A stretch of 64,000 bases of DNA from Craspedostauros australis. Its lineage: Eukaryota; Bacillariophyta; Bacillariophyceae; Mastogloiales; Achnanthaceae. The stretch's first letter is position 1. Each line of letters opens with the position of its first letter. Below, one piece after another: positions 1 to 10,949 of the stretch. A program made the position numbers and the translations under genes. The notes under the pieces were generated by a model that saw only the letters and a program-made list of their open reading frames with translations, had not been told where the DNA came from and searched no databases. Location: contig JAMXDE010000007.1 of the NCBI GenBank assembly GCA_026770025.1, positions 1,364,001 through 1,428,000 on the forward strand, written 5' to 3'.

Positions 1-3000
1 TCATGGACTCCAAATCGGCGGCGATGGATTGAGGTCCCAGAGCCTCCTCCACCTTGTTGTATAGCCACGGACTGGGCGACATGCCTGTGGATCCTGTGGA
101 TTCGGAAATGTCGTCATCTAGGGTGCTTTGGCCGGTGGCAGCAGCGTTCGAAGAATCGACTCCGTCATGGTGGCCTCCATGTTGCCTTGAGAGCATCTCA
201 CCCAAGCGCATTCGATTGGCATCGGTCCAAGTTTGCGTGGAGGACGTCGGAAGTATCGTTGCAGCTGCTGCTATTTCCTCATCGAGTGTTGGTAATGACA
301 TGCTTGGGTTGGTGAAATTTGCTCCGTCTGTGTTTTCGGAGAGATTCCCTGTCGTGGCTTCGGCGATGCTCACATCTTGCTCTTGCGTGGCAGACACGTA
401 AGGGTGTTCTCGCACGTAGTCGCTGTCCGCACTGTGCGCGTCAAAGCCATCATAGCTGCGCAAGTCTCCGTCATGAAGCTGCCGCAATCGCTTTTCCAGT
501 TCGGACGGAGCGACGTATCGCCCGGTCTCCTTCGTCTGCGTCGGGTTTGGGAATGATGCCCAGGTGGATTCCGACTGTCCTGCCGTCTGCGTCGTCTGTC
601 GGGATGGACCTGACATGACCGATGTTGACAGATCTGTGCTGAGATTGTCACCGAAGTAATGCACATTCTCCGGTGTGTCACGGGGCGACGGAGGAAGCTT
701 GAAGTGGACCTTGCGCATCTTGTGTTGCTTCTGCTTCTGCGTGTGCGTTTCCTGCCGTTGCTTGTTGGATGGCGTCAGATCCGGCACCTTCTGTTGCAAC
801 GCCGAAGGAGAAGAAGTCTTGTTGGTTTGCTTCATTGCCGTGCGGATGGTCGAAGGCAAGGGCGCTTCAGTAGCCATCTGGTCCTGTGGGTCCTTGTGAC
901 GGATCTTGACGTCAGCCCATGGCTTGGCCAGAGGTCGGATGGCGTTCGGATGTCGGGCTTGGTTGGCGAAGAAGGATGTTGTGTTTGCCATCTGCCGTGT
1001 ACTCTTGGATGCTGCCGACAGCGAAACGGAGAACACCGAGCTGTCATTCTCCTTGTTGCTGAAGCTCCCGTTGCTTTCAAAGCCGTTCGACCAGTTGTCA
1101 TTATCATTCCATCTCTGGCGGTTTTCGCCTGAACTCCCATCCTCATCCCCGCCACTGCCGTCGCTGGAATTGACGAATGGGGATTCGTCGAGGTCGACAG
1201 ACTGCTCTGTGCCAGTCTCCCACCCGAAGGCATCTTCTGTTGCCTGGTCGAAGCTGCCGTTCCTTGCATCTGACTCGTAGTTTGCTTGACCGTTGCTGTC
1301 CCCGGCTGATGTTGTGTGGTTACGCTCATGGTCATGGTCATGGCCCTCGCTGCGGTCAAAATCGTTGTACTGGTCCGAATCAGTGTCGTTTGCATGCCAG
1401 CGCATGTTGTGCCCGTTGACCATGCTCGGTCCGTTCTCAAACCGTTGATCTTGCATGAGACCACTATCGATACCATCATCGTCGTCGTCGTCGTCGTCGC
1501 TGCCATGAATAGCGATCTCGATGCCCATACCATTGCCGTGTACGCTCTCGTCACTCACTTCGTCGCTATCATCATCATCGCCATCGCCACTGTCGTCATT
1601 GAACGACGGGGCAACCGTCGGCCTTTGAAAGGAGAACAGATTCTGTGGTAAGACTCCCTCGAAGAATTCTTCGTTGTCCACATCCACCGGTCCTGCGTCA
1701 TCCACGGATACCGGACCATGGATCTGCAGGTCCTCGAGGAGTTCTGCGCGATCGGAGATCGGGGACAGGGTGGCTGTTCTATGATCCATCAAGAAGGTCT
1801 GCGTCTTGAACGCACCCCCATTTTGGCGATCTGGCGTCCCGAACATTGAAGTTCGTGCGGAGATGCCCAAGGGAGTTGGGAGCGTTGTAGTTGACGGATC
1901 GGGCAGCCCGGGCAGCGCCGCCGAGTCGTCGACGGAGAATGGTGTGGTGTAGAGGGAGCTTTCGTCAAAGCTGCCGAGGGCCGGTCCGCGGTGCTTGCTC
2001 TTGCGTGACTTTCTCCTGCGGCCGGCGGTCTGGTCACCGATGCTTGTGTCGGCGAGAGATTCGGTTTCGTTGGTGAGTGCGATGATCGTGCCCGGCTGGA
2101 TCGACTTGGCGGGAGATCTTCTGTTTCCATTGGTCGCGTACTCGTTGTCCATACGGTTGTTCACGAATCGAGTGTCGTCACGGTCGTTCGCACAGAGACA
2201 CCACGCAACGACGACGCATGAAATGATGGTGGCAGCAGCGATGCCACTGACCGCAACCAGGATGATAATGTCGGCAGTGGAACTGTCTGCGATGATGCCA
2301 CCAGAGTCTGAGCTTGAATCGGGCGTGGTGGCTCCGGACGATGTTGCAGTCTTTGACGAGGACGTGGGCGAGATCGTGGGTGGAGCAGTTAAAGAAACTG
2401 CATCGTTGGGCGCGAGGCTACTCATCTTCGCCGTCGACGAGACCTTCGCGTCTGGTTCTGGTTCGTCAGTGCTATGGGCCTGGAGGAGAGATGGTGATGT
2501 TGTAGTCGTACTCGCAGTTGCATCATTCGGCACCGGTGCTGGTGTTGGCGACTGAAACTGAGGTGGAGGAGATGGAACTGTGGGAATTGGATCAGTACGC
2601 GAGCGACTTTTGGAAGTGTTTGCGCCGATCGTTGTTTCTCTTGTATCCGTGTCACCATTGTCACCAACTCCTGCGTTGCCATGAGAGCACCCGTCGTCAG
2701 TCATCGATGATAGATCTCTTGCTGTATCACGATGCAATCGAGTGTGCGGAGAAGATGGCTGCTTCATGTTTTGCTGTCGCCCAACACTTTGATTGATTTC
2801 GATTGGCCCTGAAGATAGAGTGGAAAACCCGAATGTATGTGACACAATTCAAATGACATTGAGTGCGATTGTGGTGAGTGAATGAGTGATTGGTGGCAAA
2901 TGCAACGGAGATGTGCCATGATACCGAGCAAACCCATTCAAAGACCGCAAAAAGGGGGGTAGAGCAGAGCACTCCAGAGAGATCTCACCTGGATGGCGAT

Positions 3001-3403
3001 TCGAGGTCATTGTCCGACGCAGGTGACGCCGTTCTTGGTGCAATGCATCGGCCTTGGCTTCTTCTTTAGTGGAATCAATGGTCGACGCCACATCCAATCC
3101 CGTTGGTTGCTTACGCAGATAGCCTCTGCATGCGTCATCTTGACATCGTGGAATAGAGCCATGACTCGTTCTCTTGGTATGCGCACTGGAACTCCATGGG
3201 GATCGCGATGAGCATCGCAGGGCCATACAACCGAGTGCCATGAGGACGATCAGAAACGCGCCGATCACAGCACGACGTTTGGTGCCATGGTGGGTGGCGA
3301 CCCTGTCTTCACGTTGGTTTTCGTTGGCTTGATCTTTGCCATCGTGGTGGTTGCTACTTGCGCTGATACGGTCGGGCATGATCTCGCTGTCGTACTTGAT
3401 CAT
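1..3403 (-). CDS. Acidic low-complexity transmembrane protein, two exons, cut by the left window edge
   Basis: I do not recognise this protein. Exon 1 runs from the ATG at 3403 to 2989. A GTGAGA donor follows at 2988 and a TCTTCAG acceptor ends at 2809, giving a 180-bp intron. Exon 2 starts at 2808 and stays open to base 1, so the C-terminus lies outside the window. Residues about 38-55 form a hydrophobic segment (GAFLIVLMALG region) after a polar N-terminus, suggesting a signal anchor. A Ser/Thr/Pro-rich stretch with a few Cys follows. A second strong membrane segment (IIILVAVSGIAAATIISCVVV) is encoded at about 2210-2275. The rest is acidic and Ser/Asp/Asn-rich, with an Asp run at about 1480-1500, and has no domain I can name. 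The open frame extends upstream to 3601, but its first codon there is GTG, so I chose the first ATG. A topology with an extracellular linker between the two membrane segments is inference. Confidence 0.75.
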
Positions 3404-4854
3404 TGTCGTATTCGTACTAGCGTACGAACGAAGCCAATTGCGATTGCGGGCGATGATGTTCTGTGTTTGAGATGCCGACAATGGGGGGCTCCTTGCGATG
3501 ATTGACTTGGACAATGCGTATCGCAAAGACGATTGCTTCACTTCCAAATCCTCTTGTGCCGTTTGGAATGGTGTTTGCAATAGAGTGTGAAGGAGTACCA
3601 CGATGCATCAGATCGCAACGCAAGCATCGCGAGCCATCCATCCATCCATCCATGCATTCATTGACTCGTTCCCCGATCCCTTCGTTTGTAGTTGTACTGA
3701 CTGCACCATGAAGATGGGCACAATGAAGACGAGAGCAGCCAGAGCGTTGCATCCATCTACCGCATCGTGTGAACTCCGAGCCTGACCTGCGTCTCTCTTG
3801 CGTGACCTGGCAAGTAAGTCATCACACACATGGTCAACTCTTTGTATCTTTTGCCATGACTGTCTTCTCTTGCGGTTGGAGCATTCATACCAGTGTGTGT
3901 ATGTGCGCGCCGTGACAATGCTGCAACGAGCACCAACGTTCATGTCGTGCGCAGTCCACGGAACGTGTGGGTCCGTGCCGTTGCAAGATACTCAATGGAT
4001 GCACGCCGATGCCGCCACCATCGTGGGAGTGGCTATCCTCCACGATCCCGGGGATCTTCTCTTCTTGTGTGTCGATCATGACAGCATCCGCGTCATTGCC
4101 AGCGTCATTGCTGATACCATCGTGTTGGATTCTTGTGGAGCGCGTTTGGTCGAACGAGAATTTGGATTTTGGCAAAGTTGAGCTGATAACGGCAATTCAA
4201 CCGTCGAGGAACTTCCACCATCGGAATTGGGTCACGGAAATGCGGATGCCGACTCAAGAACGAGAAGAGAAGCACCATGGCGCGTGTGTGGTTGACGCTT
4301 GTTGTTGACATGCGGAGACACCACTGTTCTGGACGCGCTTCGGAGATTCACGTCATGGTCGAGGAACAGATTCGGATGTTGACATGATTCGATGGCACAC
4401 AAGAGGGTGAATTCCTTTTGCGCGCGCTCGGTCGTGACATTGAGACGGGCAGTTGGCCTGCGCATTCCGGTCAATTTCGGCTCCGGTGATGGCGCGACGA
4501 GAACGATGTCCCACGGCGGCGCCTTCTCCAGGCTCCAACTTGTTGGCGTGGATGGAAGTACGAGCGGTCTGCTCTATGTTTGTGTGTGTTTGATCTATGG
4601 TATGTTAGCGTTTATGTGTGGTTGTGTTTATTCATAATGGTTGGTGCATGGAATCGGCGCGCGGAGAGTAGAAGAGGAGGTGCTCGTTTGATGGTGAACT
4701 TGCCTCTCCTTTCTCGTTGCCGAGCGTTGGGCTCTGTTAGTTTGTCTGTGACGCAAGCATGACCGTGTGTGTGTAAAATTGTGTGATGAAAAGAAGAGCC
4801 TTGTCGAGTACGGTCGAGCAGAGTGTGGTGCTCTTTGGAGCATGGCTGTCTGCT
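3404..4854. other. Intergenic stretch, no convincing gene
   Basis: This is upstream of the left-edge gene and downstream of the next minus-strand gene. It contains a short TCCA microsatellite near 3,637-3,655. The only frame with slightly gene-like composition is on the minus strand at 4175-3885 (96 codons, Asp/His-rich, ATG start). It has no homology I recognise and no clear splice to a neighbour, so I do not call it as a gene. Confidence 0.5.
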
Positions 4855-5628
4855 CTAGAGTTCGAAGTCGAAGATGTCGTCATCTGTCTCCCCCTGGAAC
4901 TCGTCGTCGTAGTCTTGGTTGTCGAAGCTCTGCACCAACGCCTCGTTGCCAAAGTCCTCGAACGCGGCAATGTCGCAGTCGCGTGCCTGCTCCAAGGCTT
5001 CGCCGACCACGGAGATGAGCTGCCCGCGTGAGAGGTTGCTTCCTGGTGTGGAGGCTCCACCGTACAACGACGAGGACACCGGAGGCGAGAGGAGATGGCG
5101 CTCTGCCTTGGCGGATGGACGTGCCTGCTTGAGCCTGGCGTTTTGGATGCGTTCGTACATGCGCCACGTGTTGCGGTTGTACTCTTGCTCCAAGGTCTTG
5201 TGGGAGCAGGCCATGAGGGCTGGTATCCTCTCGGCTTCTCGGCTCACGTTGAGGTAGTCGTCTGCCGATCGCGAGACTCGGCCGTGCATGAATCGCGGCG
5301 AGTGGGCGGGACTAACAATCATCACGCTTTCTTCGCCATTCAACGAGAAGTCGTCGTCGCCGTGCGACGCGAATTGCTGCGGCTTGTGTGGCATCTGTTG
5401 GTCGATGGAGCGTGGTGGTTCTTGTTGTTGCTGGTGATGTTGTTGAGTGCTGATGGTACTGTGATCGGCAACAGAGGATGGGTAAGCAAAGCTCGATGCA
5501 AGCATGTGAGTCAGTGCCGATTCCGGTCGTGATTGGAAGTCCATGCTGGTGGCCTTGGTGGACGTTGCTGAGTTGGATGGTTCAGCGAGCATGCTGGAGG
5601 AGAGCAGTGATAGTGGTGATGGTCTCAT
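4855..5628 (-). CDS. TWRMY-motif hypothetical protein
   Basis: An intronless protein of 257 codons. The frame is open to 5811, but that upstream end starts with TTG. I chose the ATG at 5628 because it is the first ATG in frame and has a CACC context. The N-terminal half is Ser/Gln/His-rich and likely disordered. Near the middle is a short conserved-looking segment, NTWRMYERIQNAR, preceded by a basic stretch. The C-terminus is strongly acidic and ends in DDDIFDFEL. From memory, a Trp-Arg-Met-Tyr core with an acidic Phe-rich C-terminus recurs in many predicted diatom proteins of unknown function, which is the main reason to believe this gene. No enzymatic motif, signal peptide or membrane segment is visible. 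Its upstream region contains two TGACGTCA palindromes. Confidence 0.7.
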   Translation of the reverse strand: MRPSPLSLLSSSMLAEPSNSATSTKATSMDFQSRPESALTHMLASSFAYPSSVADHSTISTQQHHQQQQEPPRSIDQQMPHKPQQFASHGDDDFSLNGEESVMIVSPAHSPRFMHGRVSRSADDYLNVSREAERIPALMACSHKTLEQEYNRNTWRMYERIQNARLKQARPSAKAERHLLSPPVSSSLYGGASTPGSNLSRGQLISVVGEALEQARDCDIAAFEDFGNEALVQSFDNQDYDDEFQGETDDDIFDFEL

Positions 5629-6227
5629 GGTGATTGTCTGTGTTGGATGGTGTGTTGGATGGTGGATGTCGGATGATGGGCGGTGTCGAGAATGGATGTG
5701 TGGTATTGTGAGGTCTTGGTATGAGATGATGGAAGTTGAACTGACGAAAGTCGATGGAACTGGAGTTTGTGTTTGGAGCGTGCTTCCGTCCTTGTGGGTG
5801 TGAAAGAGCAACTGGTTTCGCGGAAGTTCGTCTGCAGATTCTTTTTTGGGTGGCTCCTGACAGAGCGTCCTCAGCTGCCTCTGACTACTCGCAGAGAGTC
5901 ACTGCGTTGTGCTCGTGTCTATTTCGCTTCTCCCTCTATCGCTGTTTCGGCGGTTCCGTGGTGGCTCCTCTTCCCGTTTGTTTTGCTGTCGTGTTTGTTC
6001 CTTGATTCCTTCGTTCTTCCATCCTGTGTGTGGCTCTGCGTGCACGCAGCGTAAGGAACACATGACACGACACGTCAAAGTGCGTGTCAGGCACGTCCAA
6101 AACTGCCCAGAACAAGGAGAGATTCTCTCACGGCACACCGACGCGTACCGCCGATCCAAGGCAGGAAGTTTCGTTTTCTTGATTCTGCTGCGACACGGCG
6201 AATCGCACATTCCCCAACCGATTCCCT

Positions 6228-6239
6228 TGACGTCACGTG
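6228..6239. promoter_or_regulatory. CRE palindrome overlapping a CACGTG box
   Basis: TGACGTCACGTG combines a perfect TGACGTCA palindrome with an overlapping CACGTG. It lies 600 bp upstream of the minus-strand ATG at 5628. TGACGTCA is the classic bZIP/CREB target, and TGACGT/ACGTCA elements are known CO2/cAMP-responsive elements in diatom carbonic anhydrase promoters. A role here is inference from sequence identity alone. Confidence 0.4.
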
Positions 6240-6407
6240 TGGCTTGCACGCACCGCAGCTTTGCTCGCACCACACGACGCGTACGCACGAAGGAACACAG
6301 TCGGAGCTGCGTACTCTTTGGCTGTACAGTGTGTGCTCGTACTGCCCAACTCAGAATCTTCTCTTCCACAGATTCAACTGAAGTTCGTCGGATGGATGTG
6401 CTTGTTG

Positions 6408-6415
6408 TGACGTCA
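6408..6415. promoter_or_regulatory. Second CRE palindrome
   Basis: A second perfect TGACGTCA, 180 bp from the first and in the same intergenic region. Two copies of an 8-bp palindrome within 200 bp are unlikely by chance, which modestly raises confidence that this is a bZIP-responsive promoter. Confidence 0.4.
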
Positions 6416-7660
6416 CGGCGCCTTCAAAAAAGAAACAGAAACATGCACACCAGAAGGCCCAACCAGATTTCTTAAATTGACAAACTAAGGAATCTGGGAG
6501 GGTGCTGCAAGGGGAAGAATGTGACACGCCCGCTGTTCATGCCTTGTTTCACCGATGGAGAACTGCGATTGGCTCACATGCGACAGCGGTGGTTAATTGT
6601 TCGCAAGTCACAACTTCTCCAAACGACACCAAAGAACATGCATAGTTCCGCCCAACAGATTCATGAGAGCGCCAATGGAGCGAGCCAAGGTGGCGCCAAC
6701 CAGCGCACAAAATTCGTTGCAACTCGCAACACTCGCTGTGTTGTCCAACATCGACAAGAGTGCTTGTGTTGCGAAGTATGGTTGGTACCAATACAGCAGC
6801 GCACACGAGAATGAGTCTTCCTCCACTTTGAAATGCAGGCCTACGAGCTCGACAGGATGGGTTAGGATCCAGTGGACAGCATCATTTCAGATTCGAGCAT
6901 CGACCCAGATTCGGGCATGGCGGAGAGGCAACAACCGAATGGGTTTGAACTGGTCACCATCGACAAAAATTCAAGTGCTTGGGACATCCCCAAGGCAACC
7001 ACGATAGATCCAGCGCATGACTGCCCTCGTCCTGATCATAATTGCCACAGACGAGCTGATAAATCCGAACCAAACGAGAAACGGCATCGGCAGTGATAGT
7101 CGACAAACATAGAACCGCCTCCGCACTCCGATTCCTTGCGGCCACAAACTCCTGCTTTGTCCGTCACGCTCGTTCCTTGCGCTTTGCCGACCATCGATTC
7201 CACCAGGAAAAGAACACACAAAGAACGACCAATGTCATTGTTTGGGATGGACGGCTGTGGTTCGTTCGTGTTTTTGGTGCAGTTCCGACCAGGGCGATCA
7301 CAAATACGGATGAATGTCAAAAATAGGTCTTTATCAGTGCTTCAATCAAGCTCCAATCTTGGTCTTTCTGGCGTCTGACATGCCATCCGTCTGAAACCAA
7401 CCAAAATCGGAACAAGATGGATCTTCGGGTCGATGGCTGTCGTGGAGAAAGACATCAAAACAGGCACCAACAGAACAGGAGGCATCAGAGACAGAGACAG
7501 AGACAGAGACAGAGATTGGCAGATGTTGATGGGCAACAGCAGCACAGATCCCAACCCAGCGGAATTCAGAGACTCCAACATCACAGAACAACATCACAGA
7601 ACAACATCAACCCGCACCACTCAAAAGATCGTCTTCCACCGCTCCAAAGTGTCCATCAAG

Positions 7661-8254
7661 ATGATGCAGGCATCGATCCGTCGCTTGATCCATTCTTCCT
7701 CGAGACGATCCGTCGCATCGTCGGCAGGCAGATTGTTGCGATCGCCAACGGGAAGGCGCATTGCAAAGACCACGGCGGCAGCCATCTCCACGCAGACGCA
7801 AGCACAGACGCAAGCACAGACGCAAGCACAGACGCAACCATGCAGCGACGCGTCCAACCTGGCCGGATGGACCGCAGCAGCGTTGGCGGCGACGTTGGGT
7901 GCGACCTTCGCGGCGACCGCCGATCAGGATGAATCCGCCACGGCGCCATTCTCGCTGCGGCAACGGCTCTCGACGCTCAAGTCCAACGTCACGATGTGCG
8001 ACACATTGCCGAGCTTCGGCAGCAGCAGCGATCCCATGGTCACCGGCAAGCCCATGGAGCACGATCCCATCGAGACGCTCTACTTGGATCGTGCCGTCTT
8101 CAACCGCCGCGACAAGCAGAGGGAGCTGGAGGATGTCACGTCGGATCTCAACAAAGGAGCCAGAGCGCTGGGCGTGTGCCTCCAAACTGCGGAGGAAGAT
8201 CGCAGAAAGCGAAATGGACATGCTGTCGACGGCAACCGCATTGACAACGATGTT

Positions 8255-8285
<31 letters not shown>

Positions 8286-9920
8286 ATGATGATTGCGAAT
8301 TCGCCAGGGATGACGACGACGATGACAACAGTGACGACAGCAGTGACGACAACCATGGCCGTTTACCTTTCGTTGCTGTTGATGATGCCCATGTGCATGT
8401 CGGTGAAGACCACAACGCAACACCCAAGCCAATCGCATTTGCGCAAGCTGCAATAGACGCCGAGCATGACAGCGCCAGGGTCGTCAACGCAAACAAGCAG
8501 ATGTCATGGGCGACACACGATTCCATGGTCACCACGCAGAACATGTACTTCTACCGCTCCCCCAAGATCCTCTCTAGGATGGCCAAGAAGTTCATCTTGA
8601 TGTCGGCACCCCAATCGGAGGACCTTGGCTGCGACGTCGCCCACCTCCTCGGTCTCGACCTCAACAAAATCGAGGTCGGCAAGTTCAAGGACGGCGAGAC
8701 GAGCATCAAGCTCGGTGAGTCGGTGCGTGGCAAGTACGTATACCTCATCGGCGCCACCACGAGCAACGACTCCATCATGGAGATGATGCTCATGGTCTCC
8801 TGCCTGCGTCGCGCCAGCGCCAAGCAGATCACCGTCGTCATCCCTTACTACGGCTACGGCCGACAAGATCGCAAGACGAAGCGAGAATCCATCGCGGCTG
8901 CCGATATAGCTCTCATGCTGGAGGAGATGGGTGTGGATCGCGTCATCTGCATGGATCTTCACAACGACTCCCTGCGAGGCTTCTTTCCACCGGAGATTCC
9001 AGTCGATGTAAGTTGCGGCAACCGTCACACGAACGAATGTATGCACTGCGAATGTTTCGTTTTGTCAACATGTAGCGTTTGCTTGATGAGCGGCATCAAA
9101 CCTGAAAGGACGCATTGGCACATGTACATCTTGCCCGAATTTACCGACATATTTTGTGTGCAAGTACTTATGCGGGTGGTTCAATTCGATTTACTCCCAC
9201 TCACCCACACTCTCTCACGTGCTCACACTAACCCACACCACAACCACACCACAACTACCCACGCTCAATCAAACCTGTCCACAACACCAGGATCTGGTGC
9301 CAGTTCCCGTTGCCGCAGCCTACTTCCACGAAGAAATGTGCGAGATGAAACCGCCGGAAGGATGGCAACCGAAACACTCCAAGGACTTCTACTACCCAAA
9401 GGTCACCGTCGTCGCATCGCACGAAGGACAGGTGGCACGCGCCACGCAATTCCGAGACGTCATCCGAAGGCTCAGCCATCAGGATGTCGAACTGGCATTC
9501 ATCTCCAAGACCAAGCTCAAGACCGGCGATCGGACCTACATCCCAGACGTCGTCGGCAACGTCGAGGGACGCAAGTGCATCCTGGTGGACGATATCGTCA
9601 ACACGGGAACCACGTTGCAAACGAACGTCAGCAGGCTATCGGAGCTGGGCGCCGACGGCATCTACGCGTGGTCCACGCACGGCGTCTTCGGACCGCCGGG
9701 ATCGGTCAAGACCATCGACAAGATCGATGCCATCGAAGGATTGCAATACCTCCTCATATCCAACTCGATCATGAATTCGTCCAAGTTGCCGCCGAAGATC
9801 CGCCAGCTCAATATCGCGCCGCTCATGGCGGAAGCCATTGCCAGAGCTTTGCACAACCAGCCAATCTCCGGAATTTTGAACCTCGAAGAGATGAGGGGGA
9901 TCGAACGATACGACGGGTAA
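7661..9920 (+). CDS. PRPS: Ribose-phosphate diphosphokinase (PRPP synthetase), probably mitochondrial
   Basis: This enzyme makes PRPP from ribose 5-phosphate and ATP for purine, pyrimidine, His and Trp synthesis. Exon 1 is 7661-9007 and exon 2 is 9291-9920. The 283-bp phase-0 intron has a GTAAGT donor and a CACCAG acceptor, and joining across it restores the family sequence. The catalytic core starts near residue 308 (KKFILMSAPQSEDLG). It includes YYGYGRQDRK and the adjacent region contributing to ATP binding, the MDLHNDSLRGFF segment, and the PRPP loop CILVDDIVNTGTTL. The total is about 658 residues against about 320 for ordinary enzymes. The extra N-terminus starts with an Arg/Ser-rich, acid-free stretch typical of a mitochondrial presequence. 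It continues with a TQAQ repeat (7,790-7,845), a hydrophobic Ala-rich patch and Asp runs (8,265-8,340). The start at 7661 (ATGATG) is chosen for the presequence; an in-frame ATG at 7433 is possible. Confidence 0.9.
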
Positions 9921-10949
9921 TGTATCCCTTCTCTCGTATACGACCCACGTCAATGAATACGAGCGTGGATGCGAGCACTGTTGTGCTGACGAGCAAGCTC
10001 CGTGTTTGCCGACTGGAGAACGCCCGTACGCATTGGGTGCATTGCGATGTTGCGCCGCATGTAGCAAAAATGATGTGCCGCCGCCAGGGTGTCACCAAAG
10101 CTAACTGCGAAAGCATGCACACAGTATTGGTAGACCGAACTTTTTCCCTTGCGGAATGATGATGTTCTGTGTCCGTCTTGGCGTGCATCACCTGGACTGC
10201 CGTGATTGTCATTGAACGTTCGTATTGGCCATACTCGCAGCTCTGAGGAGAGAAACGGCGATTGGGGCGAGACTCATAGCACCGAGGCTAATACAAGGAA
10301 GTTGGTATGAACGAATATCACATTGTTCTGCAATCATCCACTGCCATTGCGCTTCCGTGAAAGTGTCATACATATGATGCATACTTGTGGGTTGTATGAT
10401 GCCACACCAAGCCACCGCCAGACTACGTATTGCCATCGTGCACCATGCTGGCATCGGGTGCAATACCACGTATCCACGATCGCTCGTGACATTCCCTGAG
10501 CCCGAACTTACTTTGGCTCTCCGCGGTGTGATCTTCAGCCTTCTGGTCACTCCCGCGACGACCATCAAGAGCTACCAATGCGCTGCCCAACAGACGGCAC
10601 GCCATCGGTGGGAAACGAAGCGCACAACGATGTCGCGTTGAACTGTGTTGGGATGGCACCGTTTCCAGCTTCGCTGTTCTGGCCTGCGATGCAGTACAGC
10701 CGATTGCCGCCAAATGCAATGTCGTTGAAACTGTTGTATTTCGTATGGAACATACTGGTACTGCTCTACCATTACATTATTATACTCTATGCTGGTATTC
10801 GTGCCATCCCTGATGTGGATGATACTGCTACTCCCACAGTTCTCGACAACTGTGGCGGCCTATGCGTTCCGACGCACCGAGGCGTCGCTCACTCTCCCAT
10901 GCGTACACTTACATGTACGTGTACGTGTACGCGCGCTCGTGGTTGTGGC
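9921..10949. other. Intergenic stretch between tail-to-tail genes
   Basis: This is the 3' flank of both PRPS (plus) and the giant gene (minus). Short frames occur on both strands, but none has a start, composition or motif I can defend. A run of alternating ACGTGT sequence lies at about 10,910-10,935. Expected content is two 3' UTRs and terminators. Confidence 0.5.

Larger units (their letters stand above)
5629..7660. other. Divergent intergenic region between the TWRMY gene and PRPS
   Basis: This region separates a minus-strand gene from a plus-strand gene, so it should hold both promoters and 5' leaders. I see the two TGACGTCA palindromes and a CAGAGA-type simple repeat at about 7,490-7,515 in the PRPS leader. 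No supportable protein or RNA gene is visible. The PRPS frame is open upstream to an ATG at 7433, but that extension is largely this simple repeat translated as Arg-Asp. Confidence 0.5.

Noticed and set aside
3885-4175. A 96-codon minus-strand frame with ATG and Asp/His-rich composition
   Set aside because: No homology recognised and no splice found that would join it to the downstream membrane-protein gene; left as a possibility in the intergenic note.
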